Of a stretch of 64,000 nucleotides of DNA, positions 17,504 to 24,989 are shown piece after piece. How positions within the stretch are numbered: the first letter of the stretch is position 1; each line of letters starts with the position of its first letter. A model generated the notes under the pieces. It saw only the letters and a list, made by a program, of their open reading frames with translations. It searched no databases and was not told the DNA's origin. The translations under genes were made by a program, and so were the position numbers. The DNA is from Planotetraspora thailandica (GTDB taxonomy: Bacteria; Actinomycetota; Actinomycetes; Streptosporangiales; Streptosporangiaceae). Where the stretch lies: the NCBI RefSeq assembly GCF_016863335.1, contig NZ_BOOR01000002.1:1-64000 (forward strand), in the 5' to 3' direction.

Positions 17504-18499
17504 TTGAACGTTCCTGTATGGGCATGGTTCGCCGTCATCGCCGGGATGATCGTTGTCCTGGCCATCGATCTGTGGATCGTCGATCGCGGTGAACCCAGGG
17601 AGTTCTCCCTTCGCCAGGCCGGTTTCTGGGTCGGCCTCTACGTCTCACTCGCCGTGATCTTCGGCGTGATCCTGCTGATCTTCGGAGGCGTGCAGCCGGG
17701 AGGCGAGTTCTTCGCCGGCTACCTCACCGAGTACAGCCTCAGCATCGACAACCTGTTCGTCTTCTACATCATCATGGCGAGATTCGCCGTCCCCCGGATC
17801 TATCAGCACAAGGTGCTGCTGGTCGGCATCCTCCTCGCGCTGGTCATGCGCGGCATCTTCATCGCCATCGGCGCCGCGGTGCTCGCCCAGTTCAGCTGGC
17901 TGTTCTACGTCTTCGGGATCTTCCTCGTCTACACGGCCTACACGCTGGTCCGCGACCACAACAAGGATGAGGAAGACTTCAACGAGAACATCGTGCTGCG
18001 CTGGGCGCGGCGGGTGTTCCCCACGACGCCCGACTACGTCGGCTCGCACACCATCGTGCGGGTGAACGGCAGGCGCATGGTGACCCCGATGCTGATCGTC
18101 ATGATCGCGATCGGCACCACGGACCTGCTCTTCGCGCTCGACTCGATTCCGGCGATCTTCGGGCTCACCAAGGACGCCTTCATCGTCTTCACCGCCAACG
18201 TCTTCGCCCTGATGGGCCTGCGCCAGCTCTACTTCCTCCTGGGCGGGCTGCTGCAGCGCCTGGTCTACATCAGCTATGGCCTTGCGTTCATCCTCGCTTT
18301 CATCGGGGTTAAGCTCGTTTTGGAGGCGCTGCACGAGAGCGACGTCTCCTGGGCACCCCAGATCCCGATCTGGCTTTCGCTGGCGGTCATCGCAGTCACG
18401 ATGGCGGTGACCACGGTCGCCAGCCTGATCAAGGCTCGCCGCGCCGAGCCGGTGGCTCCGGTGGAGGCCCCGCAGGGTCAGGAAGCCCCACAGGGCTAG
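17504..18499 (+). CDS. TerC family integral membrane protein (probable Mn exporter)
   Basis: 331 residues, about nine membrane helices. The conserved acidic intramembrane motifs SLSIDNLFVF and LLFALDSIPAIFG are present, separated by the cytoplasmic segment RDHNKDEEDFNENIVLRWAR. TerC-family proteins export Mn2+ and help metalate exported proteins; the Mn-riboswitch leader and metal-regulator box support that role. TTG 17504 is chosen because GGAAGG lies 8 nt upstream and the protein then starts at the first helix; a GTG further upstream would place the riboswitch inside the gene. The C-terminus is a short Pro/Glu tail. Confidence 0.88.
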   Translation: MNVPVWAWFAVIAGMIVVLAIDLWIVDRGEPREFSLRQAGFWVGLYVSLAVIFGVILLIFGGVQPGGEFFAGYLTEYSLSIDNLFVFYIIMARFAVPRIYQHKVLLVGILLALVMRGIFIAIGAAVLAQFSWLFYVFGIFLVYTAYTLVRDHNKDEEDFNENIVLRWARRVFPTTPDYVGSHTIVRVNGRRMVTPMLIVMIAIGTTDLLFALDSIPAIFGLTKDAFIVFTANVFALMGLRQLYFLLGGLLQRLVYISYGLAFILAFIGVKLVLEALHESDVSWAPQIPIWLSLAVIAVTMAVTTVASLIKARRAEPVAPVEAPQGQEAPQG

Positions 18500-18620
18500 C
18501 GGTATCGGCAAGGAAACCGTTTGCTTGTCTCGTTGTGCCCTGCAATGACCGACGGGTCGCTAATATCGTCATTTCAGACGCAAACCGGCCCCTAGTCGCT
18601 ACAGAGTACAAAGGTTCCCT

Positions 18621-19292
18621 GTGTCCAACGATTCTGAAATTTCCCGTGATGTCGGACAGACTGCGGGAAGCTCCGGTCGGCTCCGGCTTGCGCGCGGGGT
18701 GTCGCCGTGGCTGGCGCCGACCGCAACGGCGGCGGTCGTCACGACCCTGCTCACGCGAAGGTCGCCGAGGTGGGCGCTCGCCGCGGTGCCTCTGGCGGCC
18801 CTCACGGGCGGGATGCTCTGGTTCTTCCGCGACCCTGAGCGGGTGCCCGGTCAGGGAAGGGTGATCTCGCCCGCCGACGGGGTCGTCCAGAGCATCGATC
18901 CGTGGGCCGACGGCCGTACGCGGGTGGCGATCTTCATGAGCCCGCTGAACGTCCACGTCAACCGGGCGCCGGTGGCCGGCACGATCACATCGGTCGAGCA
19001 CGTGCCCGGCGGGTTCGTGCCCGCCTTCAACAAGGACAGCGACAAGAACGAGCGCGTCGTCTGGCACTTCGACTCCGCGCTCGGCGACATCGAGATGGTG
19101 CAGATCGCCGGGGCCGTGGCCCGCCGCATCGTGCCGTACCTGCCTGCGGGCACGAAGGTGGCCCAGGGAGACAGGGTCGGGCTGATCAGGCTCGGTTCCC
19201 GCGTCGACGTCTACCTGCCCGAGGGAATCGCCCCCGCCGTGAGCGTCGGGGAGAAGACGGTGGCGGGGGTGACACGCCTTGACCACGTCTGA
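18621..19292 (+). CDS. psd: Phosphatidylserine decarboxylase proenzyme
   Basis: 223 residues, the short prokaryotic class. An N-terminal membrane segment (about 32-66) is followed by FFRDPER at 68-74, ISPADGVV at 82-89, and FMSPLNVHVNRAP at 105-117. The self-cleavage motif is LGS at 191-193 (Gly-Ser bond; Ser becomes the pyruvoyl group). It converts phosphatidylserine to phosphatidylethanolamine at the membrane. The start is GTG 18621. It overlaps pssA by 14 bp, so the two steps are made together. A TAATAT at 18561-18566 is a possible -10. Confidence 0.93.
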   Translation: MSNDSEISRDVGQTAGSSGRLRLARGVSPWLAPTATAAVVTTLLTRRSPRWALAAVPLAALTGGMLWFFRDPERVPGQGRVISPADGVVQSIDPWADGRTRVAIFMSPLNVHVNRAPVAGTITSVEHVPGGFVPAFNKDSDKNERVVWHFDSALGDIEMVQIAGAVARRIVPYLPAGTKVAQGDRVGLIRLGSRVDVYLPEGIAPAVSVGEKTVAGVTRLDHV

Positions 19293-20142
19293 CTTCGGTG
19301 CGGGCTGGCCGGTCGAGGGACTCACAGAGGACGAACGCAGGGAGGTCGAGCTCGCCGACGAGCCGCGCGGGCCCGTCGGAAAGGCCTTCCGCCTGTCGGC
19401 GGCCGACTCGCTCTCGCTCGGCAACGCCCTCAGCGGCTTCCTCGCCGTCTGCCTGCTCTCGTGGTCGGCGATCACCGACCTGCAGTCCGGCGGCAAGTTC
19501 GAGCCGGACCCCCGGTTCTTCGGCACCGCGGTCGTCCTGCTGCTGGTGGGCGCCACCTGTGACCTTTTCGACGGCCTCGTCGCACGCAAGTTCCGCGCGT
19601 CGGCGATGGGCGCCGAGCTGGACAACCTCGCCGACGTGATCAGCTTCGGCTTCGCACCCGCGTTCATGGTGGTCATCTGGGGTGGTTTCTCCCACAGGGT
19701 GCCACTGTGGCTGGTGCTGGTCGCCGCCGCTTCGGTCCTGCTCGCCGGTGTCGTACGGCTGGCCCGCTTCGCCTGCGTGAAGACGAAGAGCGGCGACTTC
19801 ATGGGACTCCCGATTCCCATGGGCGCCATGACCGTGGTGTCGATCGTCCTGCTCTTCCAGCCTGGCTACCTCACGATCGCCGGCATCATCGGGGTCGCCT
19901 GGCTGATGGTCAGCCGGATCGAGTACCCCAAGCCGAAGGGCAATCTGGCCGCCGTCGTCCTGGCCTGGATGATGATCAACGTGGCGTGCCTGATCATCTG
20001 GGCGGCCCGCCTGGCCGGAGGCGACCAGCTCATCACCGTGGGCGCCGTCATGCAGATCGCCATCGTGTCGGCGATTCCCTTGCGCGTTCTCATGTTCAAA
20101 CAGCAGCAACGCAGGGAACGACGCTCGGAGAGCGTGGGCTGA
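19279..20142 (+). CDS. pssA: CDP-diacylglycerol-serine O-phosphatidyltransferase
   Basis: 287 residues, about eight membrane helices after a 40-residue soluble lead. The CDP-alcohol phosphatidyltransferase signature D-G-x2-A-R-x7-G-x3-D-x3-D is complete: Asp98, Gly99, Ala102, Arg103, Gly111, Asp115, Asp119. It makes phosphatidylserine from CDP-diacylglycerol and serine, the substrate of the upstream psd product. TTG 19279 is the likely start, inside the psd 3' end; no ATG or GTG fits better. A strong hairpin terminator follows. Confidence 0.92.
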   Translation: MTTSDFGAGWPVEGLTEDERREVELADEPRGPVGKAFRLSAADSLSLGNALSGFLAVCLLSWSAITDLQSGGKFEPDPRFFGTAVVLLLVGATCDLFDGLVARKFRASAMGAELDNLADVISFGFAPAFMVVIWGGFSHRVPLWLVLVAAASVLLAGVVRLARFACVKTKSGDFMGLPIPMGAMTVVSIVLLFQPGYLTIAGIIGVAWLMVSRIEYPKPKGNLAAVVLAWMMINVACLIIWAARLAGGDQLITVGAVMQIAIVSAIPLRVLMFKQQQRRERRSESVG

Positions 20143-20156
20143 CGTCCGTCGCGAAC

Positions 20157-20181
20157 AGGGGCCGCTGTCCAGCCGGCCCCT
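20157..20181 (+). terminator. Rho-independent terminator after psd-pssA
   Basis: AGGGGCCG (20157-20164) pairs perfectly with CGGCCCCT (20174-20181) around a 9-nt loop, then TTTCG. It starts 15 bp after the pssA stop. Confidence 0.75.
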
Positions 20182-20278
20182 TTCGTCTCGGGCATGTCGG
20201 CAGGGCATGAGCGTCAGATGGGCCCAGGCTCTCAATTCACGAGAATCGATCGCCTAGTCCAACGGAGCCCTGGTCGCC

Positions 20279-20575
20279 ATGCCTCGTGACCACACCCGGA
20301 CGTACTTCCTCGGCAAACTCGCGCGCGAGCTGGAGCTCAGGGGCCTGGAGGCGTTCCTCCGCCCCGATCCGCCCTCGCTGAAGGTCCGCGACCCCGACGC
20401 CGCCCTCTTCACCGAGACCGTCGACTGCGTCGCACTCTCCGACGGCTGGTTCTACCGCTGGTCGTGGGGCGACGTGGTGGAGAGCGCCGACCAGCCCGCC
20501 GCCGCGGCCGACCGCATCGTCAAGGTCTTCACCACAGGGGAGTCGCGCCCGCATCCCGGTCTCGAGGACGCCTAG
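20279..20575 (+). CDS. Conserved hypothetical protein, 98 aa
   Basis: 98 residues beginning MPRDHTRTYFLGKLARELEL. It is soluble and mixed alpha/beta in appearance (SLKVRDPDAALFTETVDCVA, then FYRWSWGDVVESADQPAAAA). I recognise the style of a small actinomycete-specific protein but no named domain. The ATG has GGAG 11 nt upstream. It lies between the pssA terminator and the ECF42-type promoter, so it is probably a one-gene unit. Confidence 0.6.
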   Translation: MPRDHTRTYFLGKLARELELRGLEAFLRPDPPSLKVRDPDAALFTETVDCVALSDGWFYRWSWGDVVESADQPAAAADRIVKVFTTGESRPHPGLEDA

Positions 20576-20624
20576 CCGTCCCCGGCTCCCGCCGTACGGA
20601 TTTCTGAAAAAACTTCCCGCGATG

Positions 20625-20651
20625 TGTCGATTCCGGGGCCGCCCGTTCGAG
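20625..20651 (+). promoter_or_regulatory. Candidate ECF42-type promoter
   Basis: TGTCGA at 20625-20630 is followed after 17 bp by CGAG at 20648-20651. ECF42 sigma factors are reported to recognise TGTCGA at -35 and CG(A/T)C at -10, so the -35 is exact and the -10 matches three of four. It precedes the DUF998-DGPF-ECF42 genes, which would make the operon autoregulated. Confidence 0.5.
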
Positions 20652-20700
20652 GCCCAGGTGAAGGGCCGAAACGTGCGGCCCACAACCGAAGGGGATCGGC

Positions 20701-21402
20701 ATGACGGCACAACACGTGAGCGCGCGGACCGGCGGCACCCAGGTCGCGGCGGGATGTGACCCGGCGACGCGGGTCACCAAGAGCCTGCTGGCCTACGGAG
20801 TCATCGCCGGGCCGATCTACGTGCTGACCTCGGTGATCCAGGGGCTGACCCGGGAGGGGTTCGACTTCTCCCGCCATGCGTGGAGCCTGCTCGAGAACGG
20901 CGACCTGGGCTGGATCCAGTCGGCCGACCTCGTGGTGACCGGGCTGATGACCATCGCCTTCGCGGCCGGGCTCGCACGCTTCCTCCGCCCCGGGCGAGGG
21001 GGCGCATGGGCGCCACGGCTGGTCGCGATGTACGGCGCCGGGACGGCGGCGGCCGGGGTGTTCCGCGCGGATCCCGCGATGGGCTTTCCTGTGGGCACTC
21101 CGGAGGCCCCCGGCGAGGTCACCTGGCACGGAACCCTCCACTTCGTCGTGGGCGGCATCGGGTTCGCCTGCCTGATCGCGGCCTGCTTCGTGGTCGCGGC
21201 CCGCTTCTCCGCCGAGCGCCGCGGGGGATGGGCGGCGTTCTCCCGCATCACCGGCCTGGTGTTCTTCGCCGGTTTCGCCGGTATTGCGTCAGGCGGCGGT
21301 AACGTGACGCTCAACCTGGCCTTCACCGCGTCCGTCGTGTTCGTGTGCGCGTGGATCTCGGCGGTGGCGGTCCATCTCTACCGCAGGGCCGCGCGCGGCT
21401 GA
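20701..21402 (+). CDS. DUF998 family membrane protein
   Basis: 233 residues with about six membrane helices. LLAYGVIAGPIYVLTSVIQG, then FDFSRHAWSLLENGDLGW and WHGTLHFVVGGIGFACLIAA are typical of the DUF998 family, whose function is unknown. GAAGGGGATCGGC precedes the ATG. It is first in a probable operon with the DGPF/YciI gene (33 bp downstream) and the ECF42 sigma factor, behind a TGTCGA-type promoter. That suggests it is a target of, or accessory to, the sigma factor. Confidence 0.82.
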   Translation: MTAQHVSARTGGTQVAAGCDPATRVTKSLLAYGVIAGPIYVLTSVIQGLTREGFDFSRHAWSLLENGDLGWIQSADLVVTGLMTIAFAAGLARFLRPGRGGAWAPRLVAMYGAGTAAAGVFRADPAMGFPVGTPEAPGEVTWHGTLHFVVGGIGFACLIAACFVVAARFSAERRGGWAAFSRITGLVFFAGFAGIASGGGNVTLNLAFTASVVFVCAWISAVAVHLYRRAARG

Positions 21403-21435
21403 CATCGACCGGACATCGAAGAGAACCGAGGGATC

Positions 21436-21810
21436 ATGCGTTACCTGGTGTTACTGAAGGCGCAGCAGCCGTCCACCCCGCCGCCTCCCGAGCTCATGGA
21501 GGCGATCATGAAACTCGGCGGTGAGGCCACCGCGGCCGGCGCGCTGCTCGACACCGCCGGGCTCGCCCCCAGCGCGTCGGGTGCACTGGTCGAGCTCACC
21601 GGAGGCCGGCTGAGCGTGACGGACGGGCCCTTCGCCGAGGCGAAGGAGCTCATCAGCTACGCGCTGTACGAGGTGCGGTCCAGGGAGGAGGCCGTCGAGT
21701 GGGCCTCCCGCTTCATGAAGCTGCACCGTGACCTGTGGAACGGCTGGGAGGGCGAATCCGCGGTCGTGAAGGTCATGGGCCCGGAGGACTTCGGGCCTCC
21801 CACGGCCTGA
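21436..21810 (+). CDS. YciI-like DGPF-domain protein
   Basis: 124 residues, MRYLVLLKAQQ at the start and VTDGPFAEAKELISYALYEV in the middle. The DGPF signature is exact. DGPF proteins are small ferredoxin-like-fold proteins regularly encoded next to ECF41/ECF42 sigma factors and are the usual ECF42 regulon members; their molecular role is not known. It lies 47 bp before the sigma-factor ATG and 33 bp after the DUF998 gene. Confidence 0.88.
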   Translation: MRYLVLLKAQQPSTPPPPELMEAIMKLGGEATAAGALLDTAGLAPSASGALVELTGGRLSVTDGPFAEAKELISYALYEVRSREEAVEWASRFMKLHRDLWNGWEGESAVVKVMGPEDFGPPTA

Positions 21811-21857
21811 GGCCCCCGCCTCCGCAGCCCGGGTCTCGCGTGGTTGGATCGGTGGCC

Positions 21858-23144
21858 ATGACGGCTGCCGATCCGCTCCGCGCCACCCACCGCGCGATCG
21901 AGGCGGTCTGGCGGATCGAGGCGGCCAGGGTGATCGCCGGGCTGGCCCGGCTCGTCCGGGACGTCGGTCTGGCCGAGGAGTTGGCGCAGGACGCGCTGGT
22001 CGTCGCCCTCGAGCAGTGGCCGAAGTCGGGCGTGCCCGACAACCCCGGCTCGTGGCTCATGGCCACCGCCAAGCATCGTGCGATCGACGTCCTCCGCCGG
22101 CAGACGCGGTACGCCCAGAAGCTCGAGGAGATCGGCCGCGATCTCGACGTCCGGCAGCAGGGGGAACCCGGACCCGACGCCGCGGCCGGCGAGTACATCG
22201 GCGACGACCTGCTGCGGCTGGTCTTCACCGCCTGCCATCCCGTTCTGCCCACCGAGTCGCGGGTGGCGCTCACGCTGCGCCTGCTCGGCGGGCTCACCAC
22301 CGAGGAGATCGCACGGGCCTTCCTGGTCGCGGAGCCGACGGTCGCCCAGCGGATCGTCCGTGCGAAGCGCAGGCTCGCCGCCCAGAAGGTCGAGTTCGAG
22401 CTGCCGGCGCCGCACGAACTGGCCGACCGGCTGGCATCGGTGCTCGAGGTCATCTACCTGATCTTCAACGAGGGATACGCCGCGACCGCGGGGGACGACT
22501 GGACGCGTCCGGCGCTCTGCCAGGAGGCGCTCCGGCTGGGCCGGATCCTCGCCGGGCTCGCGCCCGCCGAGCCGGAGGTGTACGGGCTCGTCGGCCTGAT
22601 GGAGATCCAGGCGTCGCGTCTGCGTGCGAGGATCGGCCCCGTCGGCGAACCCGTTCTGCTGCTCGACCAGGACCGCCGCCTGTGGGACCGGCTGCTCGTC
22701 CGCCGGGGGCTCGAGGCGATCGACCGGGCCGAGGCGCTCGGCGGCAGGTTCGGCCCGTACGCCCTGCAGGGCGCCATCGCCGCATGCCACGCTCGCGCGG
22801 CGTCGGCGGACGCGACGGACTGGGAGCGGATCGCGGCCCTCTACCGGGTGCTGGCCCACGTCTCGCCGTCCCCGGTCGTGGAGCTGAACCGGGCGGTGGC
22901 GGTCGGGATGGCCGCAGGCCCCGCGGAAGGCCTCGCGATCGCCGACGCGCTCGTCTCCGAGCCGGCGCTCGCGGCCTACCCCCATCTGCCGGCCGTACGA
23001 GGCGACCTTCTCGTGAGGCTCGGCCGGCCGGAGGAGGCGCGGCGCGAGTTCGAACGTGCGGCGGCGCTCACGCGGAACGAGCGGGAACGCGCCCTCTTCC
23101 TGGGCCGCGCCGCCGGCTGTGAGAACGGGACACCCGCCGGCTGA
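21858..23144 (+). CDS. ECF42-group RNA polymerase sigma factor with TPR-like C-terminal extension
   Basis: 428 residues, about twice a minimal ECF sigma. Region 2 is at about 10-80 (GLAEELAQDALVVALEQWPK, WLMATAKHRAIDVLRRQTR) and region 4 at about 120-170 (RVALTLRLLGGLTTEEIARA, then VAQRIVRAKRRL). The remaining 250 residues are TPR-like helices (VVELNRAVAVGMAAGPAEGL, LPAVRGDLLVRLGRPEEA). This C-terminal extension plus the DGPF neighbour defines group ECF42, which lacks a classical anti-sigma factor. ATG 21858 is chosen; GTG 21852 is possible. A perfect hairpin follows the stop. Confidence 0.9.
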   Translation: MTAADPLRATHRAIEAVWRIEAARVIAGLARLVRDVGLAEELAQDALVVALEQWPKSGVPDNPGSWLMATAKHRAIDVLRRQTRYAQKLEEIGRDLDVRQQGEPGPDAAAGEYIGDDLLRLVFTACHPVLPTESRVALTLRLLGGLTTEEIARAFLVAEPTVAQRIVRAKRRLAAQKVEFELPAPHELADRLASVLEVIYLIFNEGYAATAGDDWTRPALCQEALRLGRILAGLAPAEPEVYGLVGLMEIQASRLRARIGPVGEPVLLLDQDRRLWDRLLVRRGLEAIDRAEALGGRFGPYALQGAIAACHARAASADATDWERIAALYRVLAHVSPSPVVELNRAVAVGMAAGPAEGLAIADALVSEPALAAYPHLPAVRGDLLVRLGRPEEARREFERAAALTRNERERALFLGRAAGCENGTPAG

Positions 23145-23170
23145 CCGCGTGCCCCGGATCGGGCACGCGG
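23145..23170. terminator. Hairpin terminator after ECF42 gene
   Basis: CCGCGTGCCC (23145-23154) and GGGCACGCGG (23161-23170) form a perfect 10-bp stem with a 6-nt loop directly after the stop codon. It lies between convergent genes and may serve both. Confidence 0.75.
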
Positions 23171-23201
23171 CCTTGAGAAGACCTGTGGCGTCAGGGGAGG
23201 G

Positions 23202-23846
23202 TCACCAGCCGCGCGCCTTCCATTCCGGCAGCGACGGGCGCTCCGCGCCCAGGGTCGTGTCCTTGCCGTGGCCCGGATACACCCAGGTCTCGTCGGGCAG
23301 GCGGTCGAAGATCCGCTCCACCACGTCGGTGAAGAGCTGGTTGAACCGCTCGGGATCCTTCTGGGTGTTCCCGACGCCTCCGGGGAACAGCGAGTCGCCG
23401 GTGAAGACGTGCGACCCCTGGTAGACGAGGGCGATCGATCCGGGCGTGTGCCCGCGCAGGTGGACGACGTCGAGCGTGGCCTCGCCCACGTTCAGCGTGT
23501 CGCCGTGCCCGACCGTGCGGGTGGCCTCCACCGGCAGTTCGGGGGCGTCCAGCGGGTGGGCGACCACCTCGGCTCCCGTGGCCCTGGCCACGTCCGCCAG
23601 GGCCAGCCAGTGGTCCTGGTGGCGGTGGGTGGTCACGATCGAGCTGATCGGCCGATCGCCGATGAGCTCCAGCAGGCGGTCGGGCTCGGCCGCCGCGTCG
23701 ATGAGGAGCCCGTCCCCGGTCTCCGTGCACCGCAGCAGGTAGGCGTTGTTGCCGAAGTCGCCCACCTCGATCTTGGAAATGGTCAGCCCGGGCAGCTCTC
23801 GCACATCGGCGGGGCCGCCCTTGGCGACGTCTCCGGTGTAGCTCAT
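23202..23846 (-). CDS. MBL-fold hydrolase, glyoxalase II-like
   Basis: 214 residues. The zinc motif is VTTHRHQDHW, with later metal ligands in LRGHTPGSIAL, TGDSLFPGGVG and YPGHGKD, matching the glyoxalase II/hydroxyacylglutathione hydrolase branch. Actinobacteria lack glutathione, so a mycothiol thioester or another substrate is likely; this fits the mycothiol-type gene 29 bp upstream on the same strand. It starts MSYTGDVAKG at ATG 23846. Confidence 0.85.
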   Translation of the reverse strand: MSYTGDVAKGGPADVRELPGLTISKIEVGDFGNNAYLLRCTETGDGLLIDAAAEPDRLLELIGDRPISSIVTTHRHQDHWLALADVARATGAEVVAHPLDAPELPVEATRTVGHGDTLNVGEATLDVVHLRGHTPGSIALVYQGSHVFTGDSLFPGGVGNTQKDPERFNQLFTDVVERIFDRLPDETWVYPGHGKDTTLGAERPSLPEWKARGW

Positions 23847-23875
23847 GGTCCTCCTAAGATCCTGTACGGCTCACG

Positions 23876-24715
23876 CTAGTCATGGACGGGCGGCCATGCG
23901 GACGGCGGCTCGGCGGGCAGGTTCGGCGGAGCCGGCATCACCAGCCACGGAGGCGGAGACGGCAGGGTGTCGCCCCGGCCGGAGCCGTCCGGATGGTCCG
24001 TCCCGGTCAGGCCGTCGGGATCGAGGGCCGTCGCGGTCAGGCCGTGCCCCGGCGAGCGGCCCGTGAGCCAGGCCACGAGCGCCCCCGGCGGACCCTGTAC
24101 GGCCGGGCCGTGCCCGAGGCCCCGCCAGACCTCGACGTGCTCGCCGTCCCCGCGAGGCTCACGGGAGACGATCGTGCTCACCGGGCCCTGTCCGTGCGGC
24201 CACGACAGCATGGTGTCGTACAGCTCGCGCCGGATGTAGGCCTGCGGCCAGTCGGCCCAGCCGTACCCGGCGCCGAGATCGACGTGATGGACCTCGACCT
24301 CGCGGAGACGGCGGGCCAGGACGTACCAGGCGGGATGGTCCGGCGGACGCAACGCCGTCACCATCGCCGACCAGGCGTCGAACGGCATGCCCTCACAGGC
24401 GCGGAGGAACCTTTCGGCGCTCTGCTCCACGTCGGCGAGCAGTTCCCCGGCCGGCCGTACGGCTCCCGCCTCGATCTCCGCCGCCCTCGATTCCGGGGTG
24501 GGGTACTGAGGCGTCACGACGCCGGTCCTGGCCCAGGTCAGCAGGTTGACGAGGCCGTCGGCGTTGCGGGCGACGTGGGTCAGGACGTGACCACGGGTCC
24601 AGCCGGGCAGCCGGGACGGGGCGCGGACGTCGTCGGCGGTGAGCCGGGCAGCCGTGGCGACCAGCCGGCTCGTAGACGCGGCCAGCTCGGCCTGGAGCTG
24701 CTCGATGGCGGACAT
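23876..24715 (-). CDS. Maleylpyruvate isomerase-type mycothiol-dependent protein (DinB-like fold)
   Basis: 279 residues beginning MSAIEQLQAELAASTSRLVA. RLPGWTRGHVLTHVARNADG is the hallmark N-terminal motif of the mycothiol-dependent maleylpyruvate isomerase family (DinB-like four-helix bundle, His metal ligand), and RLREVEVHHVDLGAGYGWAD is the second. Individual substrates are mostly unknown. ATG 24715 is used; an in-frame GTG at 24733 adds six residues. It probably forms a two-gene unit with the downstream MBL gene. Confidence 0.83.
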   Translation of the reverse strand: MSAIEQLQAELAASTSRLVATAARLTADDVRAPSRLPGWTRGHVLTHVARNADGLVNLLTWARTGVVTPQYPTPESRAAEIEAGAVRPAGELLADVEQSAERFLRACEGMPFDAWSAMVTALRPPDHPAWYVLARRLREVEVHHVDLGAGYGWADWPQAYIRRELYDTMLSWPHGQGPVSTIVSREPRGDGEHVEVWRGLGHGPAVQGPPGALVAWLTGRSPGHGLTATALDPDGLTGTDHPDGSGRGDTLPSPPPWLVMPAPPNLPAEPPSAWPPVHD

Positions 24716-24989
24716 ACGGCAATCATGGATCACCGCGGGGGCCGTACGGGAAGAGGGAACCGGCCGGAGGGGTTCTATTGGAAGGGTTTCCGGCCCGACT
24801 ACAGGGCGCGAGTTTGACGGAACTCATACCCTGGATGTGTGGGGGCGTGACCCCGGGGAACGCGACCTTTGGAGACGTTTCAGCGGCCGCCCGCCCCGGG
24901 CCACCGGAAGACGCCCCCGAAATTGTCGGTGGCTCCGGATAGCTTGCCCGTGCACCTCCTGTTGACTCCATCGACCTATCGGGACCACC

